Shown: positions 1-8,278 of the stretch, piece by piece
How positions within the stretch are numbered: the stretch's first letter is position 1
Layout: the number at the start of each line of letters is the position of its first letter
Source: Pseudomonadota bacterium
GTDB lineage: Bacteria; Pseudomonadota; Gammaproteobacteria; JAFEDO01
Reading direction: 5' to 3'
Assembly: GCA_018241565.1 (NCBI GenBank)
Contig: JAFEDO010000031.1
Span: forward strand, 1-33,104
Length of the DNA: 33,104 bases
Made by a program: the position numbers and the translations under genes
Notes under the pieces: model-generated
Database searches by the model: none
The model's input: the letters and a program-made list of their open reading frames with translations, nothing else
Told to the model about the DNA's origin: nothing

Positions 1-130
1 AGAAACGGTGCCTTGAGGGAAACTTGAGCCCGCTTATCATTGGGCTCTCCTTCCCTTGGGGAATATTATAATAGAGCGTTTGTTACTTTGACTCTCATCG
101 CTTGACAGAGACACAGTAACCTACGCTGGG
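1..130 (+). other. Structured leader region upstream of metK
   Basis: This is non-coding sequence ahead of metK, cut by the window edge. It holds two imperfect hairpins. The first pairs GGGAA and GAGCCC (positions 17-30) with GGGCTC and TTCCC (41-56). The second pairs AGCGT and GTTACT (76-87) with AGTAAC and ACGCT (115-127), with an inner CTCT/AGAG pairing. A perfect TATAAT lies at 67-72 but has no good -35 box. I do not recognise a known SAM or SAH riboswitch. It could be an mRNA leader, a small RNA or the end of an upstream transcript. Confidence 0.3.
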
Positions 131-152
131 GTTAGACCTCATTGCCTCTCCG

Positions 153-190
153 TTCCCTCTCTCGGTATCCCGGGGGGGTTAGGGTGGGGG
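153..190 (+). repeat. Family D palindromic repeat, single half copy
   Basis: This is one half of the family D unit, TTCCCTCTCTCGGTATCC followed by a G run and GGGTTAGGGTGGGGG. Full copies lie at 2849-2936 and 21024-21132. The half copy has lost good pairing in its stem (CTCTCTCGG against CCGGGGGGG), so it looks decayed. It sits about 70 bp ahead of the metK start. Confidence 0.7.
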
Positions 191-260
191 CAATCTTTCC
201 CTGGAAATAAATCGGTACTCAAGTAAAATCCACCTCCTTTCACCAATTGAGAGAATACAC

Positions 261-1403
261 ATGGACGATTACAGTTTATTTACTTCTGAATCTGTTTCAG
301 AGGGTCATCCAGATAAAATTGCTGATCAAATTTCAGACGCTATTCTAGATGCCATTATCAAACAAGATCCACATGCGCGAGTGGCTTGCGAAACATTGGT
401 TAAAACGGGCATGGTATTTATCGCGGGTGAAATTACAACGAAAGCGTGGGTAGATGTAGAAGATATCGCTAGAAAGACGATTAAAGAAATTGGCTATAAC
501 AGTTCTCTCATGGGATTCGATGGAGAATCTTGCGCAGTAGTGACCGCGATAGGTAAGCAATCACCAGACATTGCTCAAGGGGTTGATCAAGAAAAAACGG
601 GCGCTGGAGATCAAGGATTAATGTTTGGTTACGCGAGCAATGAAACAGAAGTATTAATGCCTGCGCCGATTACTTTTGCGCATCGATTGATGTTACAGCA
701 ATCACGCTTGCGTAAGAATGGTCAATTGCCTTGGTTACGTCCCGACGCAAAATCACAAGTGACGCTTCGTTATCAAAATGGAAAACCTATTGCCGTTGAT
801 ACCATTGTTTTATCAACGCAACATGATCCGGAAATTTCACAAAGTAATTTAACAGAAGCTGTTATCGAAGAAATTATAAAACCTGTGTTACCTAAAGAAT
901 GGATACAATCATTCACGCGATATTTTGTTAATCCAACGGGACGTTTTGTGATTGGAGGACCATTAGGAGATTGTGGGTTAACGGGAAGAAAAATTATTGT
1001 TGATAGTTACGGTGGTATGGCTCGTCATGGCGGTGGATGTTTTTCTGGAAAAGATCCCACAAAAGTTGATCGTTCGGCGGCATACATGGGACGTTATGTT
1101 GCAAAAAATATTGTAGCAGCGGAATTAGCAGAACGTTGTGAAATACAAGTATCTTATGCCATTGGTGTTGCAGAGCCAATTTCTATCAGTGTAGAAACTT
1201 TTGGAACGGGCAAAATAACAGAGCATCAAATTGTAGAACTTATTCGAAAGCATTTCGATTTAACACCACGCGGCATGATCCAATCATTAAATTTATTACG
1301 ACCTATCTATAAGGCAACGGCAGCATATGGACATTTTGGTCGTGAAGAAAAAGAGTTTACTTGGGAAGCTACCGATAAAGTTGAATTATTGAAAAAAGGA
1401 TAA
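261..1403 (+). CDS. metK: S-adenosylmethionine synthase
   Basis: MetK joins methionine and ATP to make S-adenosylmethionine, the cell's main methyl donor, in the cytoplasm. The 380-residue product is close to the usual 384. The N-terminal GHPDKIADQ motif is at residues 15-23, the ATP/methionine-binding [12 protein letters not shown] loop lies in the first half, and the glycine-rich phosphate loop [19 protein letters not shown] follows in the middle. The ATG at 261 has a GAGAG ribosome-binding site upstream. The gene precedes ahcY and rsmE on the same strand, so SAM synthesis, removal of its product SAH, and one SAM user are grouped. A family A repeat separates it from ahcY. Identification is firm. 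Confidence 0.98.
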   Translation: MDDYSLFTSESVSEGHPDKIADQISDAILDAIIKQDPHARVACETLVKTGMVFIAGEITTKAWVDVEDIARKTIKEIGYNSSLMGFDGESCAVVTAIGKQSPDIAQGVDQEKTGAGDQGLMFGYASNETEVLMPAPITFAHRLMLQQSRLRKNGQLPWLRPDAKSQVTLRYQNGKPIAVDTIVLSTQHDPEISQSNLTEAVIEEIIKPVLPKEWIQSFTRYFVNPTGRFVIGGPLGDCGLTGRKIIVDSYGGMARHGGGCFSGKDPTKVDRSAAYMGRYVAKNIVAAELAERCEIQVSYAIGVAEPISISVETFGTGKITEHQIVELIRKHFDLTPRGMIQSLNLLRPIYKATAAYGHFGREEKEFTWEATDKVELLKKG

Positions 1404-1410
1404 CGGTACT

Positions 1411-1479
1411 TGTCATCCTGAGCGTTAGCGAAGGATCTCATGGTAACCTCGAGATCCTTCGCTAACGCTCAGGATGACA
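1411..1479. repeat. Family A inverted repeat (metK-ahcY gap)
   Basis: Two arms pair almost perfectly. The left arm starts TGTCATCCTGAGCGTTAGCG and ends AAGGATCTC; the right arm is its reverse complement, ending CAGGATGACA. The spacer is ATGGTAACCTC. Each arm also contains ATCCT/AGGAT and could fold alone. Sister copies are at 8047, 25932 and 31598. The element starts 7 bp after the metK stop. Confidence 0.9.
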
Positions 1480-1529
1480 AAGCCACACATAACTAAAGTG
1501 AAAATAATGCATAATAGGAAGGATAAAAC

Positions 1530-2843
1530 ATGAAAGCAAATCTCGCAAAAGCGGCATCGCAAGATTACAAAGTGGCCGATATACATTTAGCAGAATGGGG
1601 TCGAAAAGAAATTGCAATTGCAGAAACAGAAATGCCTGGATTGATGGCATTACGAAAAGAATATGAAGGAGCTTTTCCTTTAAAAGGTGCTCGAATTGCC
1701 GGTTGTTTACATATGACTATTCAAACAGCGGTACTCATAGAAACATTAGTTGCTTTAGGAGCAGAAGTTCGTTGGTCTTCTTGTAATATTTTCTCGACGC
1801 AAGATCATGCGGCAGCAGCCATTGCTGCTAGTGGTGTTCCTGTGTTTGCATGGAAAGGAGAAACAGAAGAAGAATATTGGTGGTGCGTTGAGCAAACGAT
1901 TCATGGCCCAAACAATTGGTCCCCTAATATGATTTTGGATGATGGCGGCGACTTAACTAAAGTGATGCATGAACAATGCCCCGAACTGATGAAAGAAGTG
2001 AGAGGGATCACAGAAGAAACAACAACAGGTGTTCGACGACTTTATGAAATGGCGAAAGAACAGATATTAAAAACGCCAGCGATTAACGTGAATGATTCAG
2101 TGACTAAATCTAAATTTGACAATCTTTATGGTTGTCGAGAATCTTTATTAGATGGTATCAAACGTGCAACGGACGTCATGATAGCTGGTAAAATAGCGAT
2201 GGTTTTAGGTTATGGTGATGTTGGAAAGGGATGTGCACAAGCGCTAAGAGGTCAAGGCGCACAAATTTGGGTTTCAGAGATAGATCCTATTTGCGCATTA
2301 CAAGCAGCTATGGAAGGATACAAAGTAACAACGATGGAAGAAGCTGCAGACAAAGCTGATATTTTTGTTACTGCAACTGGTAATTATCACGTGATTAGTC
2401 ATGAGCACATGACTCATATGAAAGATCAAGCCATTGTTTGTAACATTGGACATTTTGATTCAGAAATTGATGTAGCATCTTTGCGTTCATATCAGTGGGA
2501 AAATATCAAACCACAAGTTGATCACATCATTTTCCCTGGCGGTAAGCGAATTATTTTGTTAGCAGAAGGACGATTAGTAAATTTAGGTTGCGCGACAGGA
2601 CATCCCAGTTTTGTTATGTCGAATTCATTTACGAATCAAGTTTTAGCGCAGATAGAATTATGGCAACATGCAGAAAATTATGAAAAACAAGTTTATGTGT
2701 TACCTAAACATTTAGATGAGAAAGTCGCGCGTTTACATCTTAATCGAGTAGGTGTTCAATTAACACAATTGACGCGTCAGCAAGCGGAGTATCTCGGGCT
2801 TTCAATTCAAGGACCTTATAAACCAGATTATTATCGCTATTAG
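1530..2843 (+). CDS. ahcY: Adenosylhomocysteinase (SAH hydrolase)
   Basis: AhcY splits S-adenosylhomocysteine, the inhibitory product of SAM-dependent methylations, into adenosine and homocysteine using tightly bound NAD. The 437-residue length is normal for the bacterial family. The Rossmann nucleotide-binding segment [19 protein letters not shown] lies mid-protein. The N-terminal substrate domain has [13 protein letters not shown], and the C-terminus ends in the typical KPDYYRY, whose lysine and tyrosine take part in NAD binding. A strong ribosome-binding site, AGGAAGGA, precedes the ATG. It probably shares a transcript with metK despite the hairpin repeat between them. I saw no SAH-riboswitch consensus in the gap. 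Confidence 0.98.
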   Translation: MKANLAKAASQDYKVADIHLAEWGRKEIAIAETEMPGLMALRKEYEGAFPLKGARIAGCLHMTIQTAVLIETLVALGAEVRWSSCNIFSTQDHAAAAIAASGVPVFAWKGETEEEYWWCVEQTIHGPNNWSPNMILDDGGDLTKVMHEQCPELMKEVRGITEETTTGVRRLYEMAKEQILKTPAINVNDSVTKSKFDNLYGCRESLLDGIKRATDVMIAGKIAMVLGYGDVGKGCAQALRGQGAQIWVSEIDPICALQAAMEGYKVTTMEEAADKADIFVTATGNYHVISHEHMTHMKDQAIVCNIGHFDSEIDVASLRSYQWENIKPQVDHIIFPGGKRIILLAEGRLVNLGCATGHPSFVMSNSFTNQVLAQIELWQHAENYEKQVYVLPKHLDEKVARLHLNRVGVQLTQLTRQQAEYLGLSIQGPYKPDYYRY

Positions 2844-2848
2844 TTAGT

Positions 2849-2936
2849 TACCCCCACAACCCTCCCCCGGAGTACCGAGGGAGGGAACCTTTATTCCCTC
2901 CCTCGGTACTCCGGGGGAGGGTTAGGGTGGGGGTGA
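2849..2936. repeat. Family D inverted repeat (ahcY-rsmE gap)
   Basis: Two head-to-head family D hairpins fill the gap. Each has the core CCCTCCCCCGGAGTACCG with a matching G-rich arm; the arms meet at AACCTTTATT. The outer ends are TACCCCCAC and GGGTGGGGGTGAG. It starts 5 bp after the ahcY stop and ends about 30 bp before the likely rsmE start. Confidence 0.9.
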
Positions 2937-2968
2937 GTCTGACTACATTGCTTCTAACGAGATATCTC

Positions 2969-3697
2969 ATGCGTATTCCAAGAATTTTTCATCCATCGCC
3001 GTTGTCAATGAATCAAATTGTAGAATTATCTAGTAATGCAGCTAATCATGTCAGTCGTGTTCTAAGATTAAACGAAGAAGATGAGTTGGTTCTATTTAAT
3101 GGAGAGGGTGGGGAGTACCAAGCAACTATTCATAGTATCAATAAACAGAAAGTCAGTGTGGTCGTATCGGCTTTTCACGAAACACAGACAGAGTCTCCCT
3201 TATCGATACAGCTAGGACAAGCGCTCGTCCGTAATCAAAAAATGGATTTAATTTTACAAAAAGCAGTGGAGTTAGGCGTAAAGGAAATTCACCCTCTTGT
3301 GACAGAACGGTGTGAAATCCATCTTTCTAATGAACGTTTGGAAAAGCGCTTGGAACATTGGAAAGGGATAATCATTAGTGCTTGTGAACAATCAGGCCGC
3401 AATATTCTTCCCAAGGTCTTCCCACCCATGCCTCTTTCTCAGTGGTTAGCTCAAAAACGCCAAACCCTGGGCTTAATCTTAGATCCAGAAGGGTCATCTC
3501 AGCTGAGAAAGCTTGAATTTTCTGAATTTGGGTTTACTTTACTAGTTGGACCCGAGGGTGGTTTGACGGAAGCAGAGATTTCATTGGCGAAAGCAGAGGG
3601 TTTTTTGGCCGTTAAGATAGGGCCTAGGATTTTGCGAACTGAGACAGCAGGTTTTACTGCCATCGCTGGGTTGCAGAGCCTTTTTGGGGATCTGTAG
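2969..3697 (+). CDS. rsmE: 16S rRNA (uracil-1498-N3)-methyltransferase
   Basis: RsmE methylates N3 of U1498 in 16S rRNA of the 30S subunit, using SAM. It is a SPOUT-class enzyme with a C-terminal trefoil knot. The knot motifs are visible: LLVGPEGGLTEAEI, then LGPRILRTETAGFTAIAGLQ (with I for L at the first position) at the end. From ATG 2969 the product is 242 residues, like the usual 243. An in-frame GTG at 2927 would add 14 residues, but these are encoded by the preceding family D repeat and do not fit the family N-terminus, which begins MRIPRIFHP. The position after metK-ahcY groups it with other SAM genes. Confidence 0.95.
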   Translation: MRIPRIFHPSPLSMNQIVELSSNAANHVSRVLRLNEEDELVLFNGEGGEYQATIHSINKQKVSVVVSAFHETQTESPLSIQLGQALVRNQKMDLILQKAVELGVKEIHPLVTERCEIHLSNERLEKRLEHWKGIIISACEQSGRNILPKVFPPMPLSQWLAQKRQTLGLILDPEGSSQLRKLEFSEFGFTLLVGPEGGLTEAEISLAKAEGFLAVKIGPRILRTETAGFTAIAGLQSLFGDL

Positions 3698-3842
3698 GTA
3701 TAATTCTAAAGAGTTGCTATACTGTGGCTCTGCTTTTTTGTCGTTAGTGTTGTACGCAATGTATATTAGAAATAAAAAAACCAACTGAAATGAATGTCAG
3801 AATGTGGTTTTAAAAGGATGTGTTCTAGGGGATATTAAAGTG

Positions 3843-4865
3843 ATGTATTATTCGGCTCTACCAGCTTGTTATTTTCCAAGTACGACTTTCTTCGTAGATG
3901 ATAGCCGAGAATTTTTGGTTAATTTTACTTTGCAATTGGAAGATAGCTTAGCATTTCAAGTATATGACTCACCCTATGATGCATTAGATGCTTTGTATGC
4001 TTCTCGTCAAACACCAGATTATTTAAGTCAACGTTGTATCACTGAATACTTAGATAGTCGTGCGTGGCCAATGACGAATCAAACCGTTAATTTGAATTTA
4101 GCAGCTATACATTCTGAAGTTTACAACCCACAAAGATTTTCAGAGGTTTCTGTCGTCGTTGTTGATTATGCAATGCCAGGCATGAATGGTTTAGATTTTT
4201 GTCAGCGAATACAAAACAGTCCTGTTAAAAAGATTTTATTAACAGGACGTGCAGATGAAAGAACAGTTTTAGAAGCATTTAATGAAGGATTGATTGATCG
4301 TTATATTGAAAAAAATATTCCTAATGTTGCGACAGTGATCAAACATGCAATTCAAAAATTACAACGACAATATTTTCAAGGTATGTCGGATCTTATTATT
4401 CGCATGGTTTCAGTAACTTCTCCGACTTGTTTGCAAGATGTCCTTTTTGCTCAGTTTTTAAAAAAAATATGTGATGAAAATGATGTGGCAGAATTTTACT
4501 TAACAGAAAATAGCGGAAGTTTTTTATTATTAGATAAAGATGCCAATTTGAGTTGCTTAATTGTAAAGAATCGACAAGATTTAAATTTACATTATGAAAT
4601 GGCTTTAGATAACAAAGCCCCAGAATCTGTTTTAGACGATTTGAAATCAGGTAGAAAAATCCCTTATTTTTCCGATAATGAAGGTCAAAAAACATCAGAA
4701 TGGTCTGATTGGTCAACTTTTCTTAGACCTGCTCAAGTCGTTCAAGGATTAGAAAATTATTACTACACTATCGTTAAAGATCCCATCGTGTTTAATATTC
4801 AAAAAGAAAAAATCACTTCTTATAGTGAATATCTGAAACTCAGTCGAAAGAAACGCAGATTCTAA
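3843..4865 (+). CDS. Atypical response regulator with long receiver insertion and unknown output domain
   Basis: A CheY-like receiver spans about residues 12-170: acidic pair D19/D20 in FFVDDS, phospho-acceptor D108 in VVVVDYAMPGMNG, T134 in ILLTGRAD and K157 in RYIEKN. About 45 extra residues (roughly 55-100) lie between the first helix and the phospho-acceptor strand, much longer than in ordinary receivers. Residues 175-340 form an output region that I cannot assign: no helix-turn-helix, GGDEF or EAL motif is visible, and it ends in basic SRKKRRF. No histidine kinase is adjacent. I chose ATG 3843 (AGGGG upstream) over GTG 3804, since the receiver begins right after it. The role is probably signal-dependent protein interaction, which is inference. 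Confidence 0.8.
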   Translation: MYYSALPACYFPSTTFFVDDSREFLVNFTLQLEDSLAFQVYDSPYDALDALYASRQTPDYLSQRCITEYLDSRAWPMTNQTVNLNLAAIHSEVYNPQRFSEVSVVVVDYAMPGMNGLDFCQRIQNSPVKKILLTGRADERTVLEAFNEGLIDRYIEKNIPNVATVIKHAIQKLQRQYFQGMSDLIIRMVSVTSPTCLQDVLFAQFLKKICDENDVAEFYLTENSGSFLLLDKDANLSCLIVKNRQDLNLHYEMALDNKAPESVLDDLKSGRKIPYFSDNEGQKTSEWSDWSTFLRPAQVVQGLENYYYTIVKDPIVFNIQKEKITSYSEYLKLSRKKRRF

Positions 4866-4889
4866 TTGAAGAGAACCCCATTGCTCTCG

Positions 4890-4941
4890 TGTCATCCCGG
4901 CCAAGCGCCGAGCTTTTGCGGCGCGCGAGCCGGGAGCCAGT
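4890..4941 (+). repeat. Family B palindromic repeat, simple copy
   Basis: A single uninterrupted copy runs TGTCATCCCGGCCAAGCGCC through GAGCTTTTGC to GCGCGCGAGCCGGGAGCCAG. Its arms match the outer halves of the nested composites at 14241, 25636 and 30792, so it looks like the unnested ancestor. A family F half motif (ACCCCATTGCT) lies at about 4875-4886. It ends 4 bp before the stop codon of the cytochrome gene on the other strand. Confidence 0.85.
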
Positions 4942-4945
4942 GTCT

Positions 4946-5395
4946 TTACTTCGGTTCCATATATTCAATTGCGGCTTTTAATTCTTCCGGTGTGCAGGTT
5001 GAGCAAGTGCCTTTCGGTGGCATGGCGTTGAATCCGTTGGTGACATGTTCAAGTAGAACATTGATGCCTTGAGTCATTCGGGGTTTCCAAAGAGAGGGAT
5101 CTCTAAACTTTGGTGCGTTTGCAATGCCCGTTGCATGACACACCGAACAATATTTTGTGTAAACCTCATTAACATTCGTAGATGCAGTCGTTTTAGTTTC
5201 CGCTGGCTTAGCAGAAAGTGGTGTTAGTGCTGGTGTAATCAATGCGGGTTGAGGGTTTTGTAATAGATGAACTTGCCCAATGGGTTTAATACGATCTTCG
5301 ATAATAGCTTGGTTATCAACGTCATTACTTCTTGCTAAAAGTGGAGTACTAATAATTATTAAGATCAATCCAATCGATGCAATATTTTTTTTCAT
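4946..5395 (-). CDS. Cytochrome c5-like class I c-type cytochrome
   Basis: This is a periplasmic electron carrier of 149 residues. An N-terminal hydrophobic segment (residues 4-20, cleavage near LLA-RS) would export it. One haem site, CSVCH, is at residues 83-87, with likely distal ligand M125 in FNAMPPKG. A cysteine pair, C131 and C134 in GTCSTCTPEEL, is typical of the cytochrome c5 family. A Pro/Ala/Thr-rich linker (about 48-75) joins the signal region to the haem domain. Its ATG overlaps the hemC stop by four bases (ATGA), so translation is probably coupled to hemC. Its redox partners cannot be inferred from the window. Confidence 0.9.
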   Translation of the reverse strand: MKKNIASIGLILIIISTPLLARSNDVDNQAIIEDRIKPIGQVHLLQNPQPALITPALTPLSAKPAETKTTASTNVNEVYTKYCSVCHATGIANAPKFRDPSLWKPRMTQGINVLLEHVTNGFNAMPPKGTCSTCTPEELKAAIEYMEPK

Positions 5396-6327
5396 GGATG
5401 AGCGTCTCCCTTTAATTTTTCAAGGACTTCATCAGCTCCTAATTTTAATAATTGTTCTGCCAGTTTTTCACCTTCTTGTTCAGGGGTTTTCAGATTGCCA
5501 ATCAATGATCCTTTAATTAAGCGAGAACCATCTGGTTCTGCAACCATTGCTTGCAAATGCAAAGTAGAATTCTTCAAACAAGCATAAGCTGCTATTGGTG
5601 TTTGGCAACTGCCTCCCAGTCGACGAGTGACAGCGCGCTCAGCTAATACACATTGATGCGTTTTTTCATGATTAAGAGGAACTAATAATTTCTGTAATGA
5701 TGTATCTGTTTTTCGACATTGTAATCCTAATGCACCTTGTGCTACGGCTGGAATCAATGTTTCAGGAGGAAAATAATCGGAAATATGTTCTATTAGTCCC
5801 AAACGTTTTACACCTGCTGCTGCAAGAATGATGGCATCAAATTCTTGTGCTAATAATTTTTTGATTCTGGTGTCTACATTTCCACGAAGAGGAATAATTT
5901 TAAGATCAGGACGCACTGATAGTAATTGACTTTGTCTTCGTAAACTTGAACTACCAACAATCGCACCTTGAGATAAATTTTTAAAATCATGATGCTGATG
6001 CGTTACTAATACATCACGAGGGTCTTCTCGTTGACAAATAGTAGATATGATTAAATCGGTGGGTAATTCTGGTGGCATATCTTTCATGGAATGAACGGCT
6101 AGATCTGCGCGGTCTTCTAACAAAGCGTTTTCTAATTCTTTAACAAATAATCCTTTGCCACCAATTTTTGCTAGCGATTTATCAAGAATTTTATCGCCAG
6201 TTGTTTGCATGGGGATCAATTCAACAATAAGATGTGGATAAAGTTTTATTAATCTTTCTTTGATGTGATTAGCTTGCCATAAAGCCAAAGCACTGCGACG
6301 TGTAGCGATTCGAATTTTTTTATGCAT
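5392..6327 (-). CDS. hemC: Hydroxymethylbilane synthase (porphobilinogen deaminase)
   Basis: HemC condenses four porphobilinogens into hydroxymethylbilane in tetrapyrrole synthesis. At 311 residues it has the family length. The N-terminus IRIATRRSALALWQ, the catalytic aspartate in HSMKD (D83), the arginine-rich stretch GSSSLRRQSQL, and the cofactor-attachment cysteine C241 in RRLGGSCQTP are all present. Its substrate-chain partner HemD lies about 3.6 kb away on the other strand with hemX and hemY, so the usual hemCDXY cluster is split here. It lies between glnB (21 bp upstream) and the overlapping cytochrome gene, in one likely operon. Confidence 0.97.
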   Translation of the reverse strand: MHKKIRIATRRSALALWQANHIKERLIKLYPHLIVELIPMQTTGDKILDKSLAKIGGKGLFVKELENALLEDRADLAVHSMKDMPPELPTDLIISTICQREDPRDVLVTHQHHDFKNLSQGAIVGSSSLRRQSQLLSVRPDLKIIPLRGNVDTRIKKLLAQEFDAIILAAAGVKRLGLIEHISDYFPPETLIPAVAQGALGLQCRKTDTSLQKLLVPLNHEKTHQCVLAERAVTRRLGGSCQTPIAAYACLKNSTLHLQAMVAEPDGSRLIKGSLIGNLKTPEQEGEKLAEQLLKLGADEVLEKLKGDAHP

Positions 6328-6348
6328 AATATCACTCGATAATCTAAG

Positions 6349-6711
<363 letters not shown>

Positions 6712-6722
6712 CTAAGACAAGT

Positions 6723-6833
6723 GTAGCCCGGGTAAGCGTTTTTGCTTTTCAAAACGCGCAACCCGGGATCCGATCCCGGGTTCTGCGTTTTGGCCAAACT
6801 ATTAAATTCGGCAAAAACGCTTACCCGGGCTAC
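6723..6833. repeat. Family C REP pair (BIME-like), head to head
   Basis: Perfect 23-bp terminal inverted repeats bound this element: GTAGCCCGGGTAAGCGTTTT then TGC at 6723-6745, and the complement at 6811-6833. The left unit is a full hairpin, with CCCGGGT/ACCCGGG outer and GCGTTTT/AAAACGC inner pairing, headed by GTAG as in REP sequences. A second palindrome, CCCGGGATCCGATCCCGGG, lies in the middle. It fills the gap between glnB and the dioxygenase gene. Confidence 0.9.
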
Positions 6834-6840
6834 ATAATGA

Positions 6841-7584
6841 TCACAATACATCAAAAGTAATAACTAAAGTGTCACGGTATGCGGGTGATTGTTGATCTTC
6901 TGAAGCAATGGGTGTCACCGCATGTTTTAAGATTCTATCATCTAAAAAAATGGCATCACCAATATCTAGAACACTTTTTTCAAGTAATGTTCCATCATCA
7001 TGATACAGAGTTGTTTCGCCACCAAATACATTAGCTTTATTAACTAACAATATAAACAAATAAGTTCTTCCATCGCGGTGTAGTCCTTCGGGGGTGGGAT
7101 ATCCTAATTGATATTGATCGGCCACTACCCTAAATTGATGCGCTTCAACATGCCAGCGAACATCTTGGTAAAAACTGTTAAACACACGAATAATTTGGTC
7201 CATTAAAGTTTGAAATATGGAATTATTCAAGGTTGTTTTTAAAAAAGGTTCATAATAACGATAAACATCCCCATTCAATGGGTTGTAAGTAGACGATTGG
7301 TAATGTGGTTGGTCAGGGTTTATTCGTAGTTCTGGGTTTTTACTATCTGAGCTGAAGACTTGAAAACGTCGAAAACGGTAACACCCTCCATCAGCCATAT
7401 AATTATCTTTGGGTAAATTTTTCCAACTGTCTTGAAAGGTTTGCCAATCGCTCGAAGAAAGATTCCAGGTCTTAATAATATTTTTAAGTAGACAATAATG
7501 TTCTTGCTGTATCTTTTGAGATAGAGCCTTGGTGAGGGTGTCGGGAGAAGTTACTTCAGCGATAGACATATAGCAAACAACCAT
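6841..7584 (-). CDS. 2-oxoglutarate/Fe(II)-dependent dioxygenase family protein
   Basis: The protein resembles the 2OG-Fe_Oxy_2 group, which includes free-amino-acid hydroxylases such as isoleucine dioxygenase. The iron ligands are visible as HRDG (LHRDGRTYLF) and the distal histidine in DRILKHAVTP. The 2-oxoglutarate-binding arginine is probably in YRDTLVITFD. Length is 247 residues from ATG 7584; a second ATG at 7569 (MSIAEVTS) is an equal candidate, since neither has a Shine-Dalgarno site. A TATAAT at 7602-7607 on this strand gives a very short leader. The substrate is unknown. It is divergent from ubiK. Confidence 0.8.
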   Translation of the reverse strand: MVVCYMSIAEVTSPDTLTKALSQKIQQEHYCLLKNIIKTWNLSSSDWQTFQDSWKNLPKDNYMADGGCYRFRRFQVFSSDSKNPELRINPDQPHYQSSTYNPLNGDVYRYYEPFLKTTLNNSIFQTLMDQIIRVFNSFYQDVRWHVEAHQFRVVADQYQLGYPTPEGLHRDGRTYLFILLVNKANVFGGETTLYHDDGTLLEKSVLDIGDAIFLDDRILKHAVTPIASEDQQSPAYRDTLVITFDVL

Positions 7585-7657
7585 CCAGTGAATCGACGCA
7601 TATTATAAACACCAAAAGACACTCAGGGTAGCGGGCGTTGCTAAATAAATGATGTAG

Positions 7658-7685
7658 TTGATTATCTTAAGAATAGACCTATAAT
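7658..7685 (+). promoter_or_regulatory. Predicted sigma-70 promoter of ubiK
   Basis: TTGATT at 7658-7663 and a perfect TATAAT at 7680-7685 are spaced by 16 bp. Transcription would start about 30 bases before the ubiK ATG, leaving AGGG (7711-7714) as the ribosome-binding site. Confidence 0.65.
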
Positions 7686-7721
7686 TGCCCAAGCGTTGTA
7701 ATCTACAAATAGGGAAATCCA

Positions 7722-7982
7722 ATGACAAAAGATCCAAATTTCATCGATGAAATTATCCAAAAAATTGGTGATGTGATCCCACCCCCCTTAAAAGAAATCG
7801 AAGCAGATTTATTGAAGAAATTTCACAGTATTTTACAAGGTTGTTTTGCCCAATTAAATTTGGTGACGAGAGAAGAATTCGATATTCAGGCAAAGGTGTT
7901 ACAACGAACCCGAGAAAAATTAGAAGCCCTTGAAAAGCAAGTGGCGGAAATCGAAAAGCAACTATTTGAAAACCCAGAGTAA
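7722..7982 (+). CDS. ubiK: Ubiquinone biosynthesis accessory factor (YqiC/BMFP family)
   Basis: UbiK is a small coiled-coil protein that assists the Ubi complex in aerobic ubiquinone synthesis and can associate with membranes. The 86-residue product has the family layout: an amphipathic N-terminal part (IIQKIGDVIPPPLKEIEADLLKKF), the signature LNLVTREEFDIQ in the middle, and a C-terminal coiled coil rich in Leu, Glu and Lys. The start has AGGG upstream and a good promoter. A short acidic tail, FENPE, ends it. It is a single-gene unit between the divergent dioxygenase gene and comM. Confidence 0.9.
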   Translation: MTKDPNFIDEIIQKIGDVIPPPLKEIEADLLKKFHSILQGCFAQLNLVTREEFDIQAKVLQRTREKLEALEKQVAEIEKQLFENPE

Positions 7983-8046
7983 CACCGACGCTTACTTAGA
8001 TCAGCGGGATTAGAAACCGAGGGGTGACGCGGCGAGGGGGGGCTAA

Positions 8047-8116
8047 TGTCATCCTGAGCGTCAGCGAAGGATCTCGAAGTTAACACTGAGATCCTTCGCT
8101 GACACTCAGGATGACA
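8047..8116. repeat. Family A inverted repeat (ubiK-comM gap)
   Basis: TGTCATCCTGAGCGTCAGCG to AAGGATCTC is paired with its near-complement across the spacer GAAGTTAACACT. Relative to the copy at 1411, TTAG is replaced by TCAG, with a matching change in the right arm; one mismatch remains (CACTC in place of CGCTC). Confidence 0.9.
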
Positions 8117-8278
8117 AGCTGCGCAAAAATGGGGGAGAGTCGCGGCAGGACCCCGAGGTCCTTGCTCCCTCCCGAAGTCTTTCTCAAAGCCTTCGACGTT
8201 TCTACAGTTCGAAGTTTAGTTACAGTCAATCACTAGGACATAAACATCCAGGATGAATATAAAACTCCGGAGGTCATT
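8117..8278 (+). promoter_or_regulatory. comM leader with hairpin
   Basis: After the family A repeat, a short perfect hairpin AGGACC-CCGA-GGTCCT occupies 8147-8162, inside a looser GGGAG/CTCCC pairing (about 8133-8170). It is not followed by a T-run, so it is not an obvious terminator. The comM ribosome-binding site GGAGGT is at 8269-8274. I could not place a convincing promoter. Confidence 0.35.

Noticed and set aside
1-260. A SAM riboswitch ahead of metK
   Set aside because: The region folds, but none of the conserved cores of the SAM or SAH riboswitches that I know is visible.
261-560. Minus-strand reading frames under metK and other long genes
   Set aside because: They are shadows of strongly conserved coding genes on the other strand and have no ribosome-binding site or recognisable product.
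2927-2968. GTG start for rsmE giving a 256-residue protein
   Set aside because: The extra 14 residues are read from the end of a family D repeat; the family N-terminus begins at the ATG at 2969.
6723-6833. Family C pair as an insertion sequence
   Set aside because: It has inverted ends but is only 111 bp long, has no reading frame and no clear target-site duplication.
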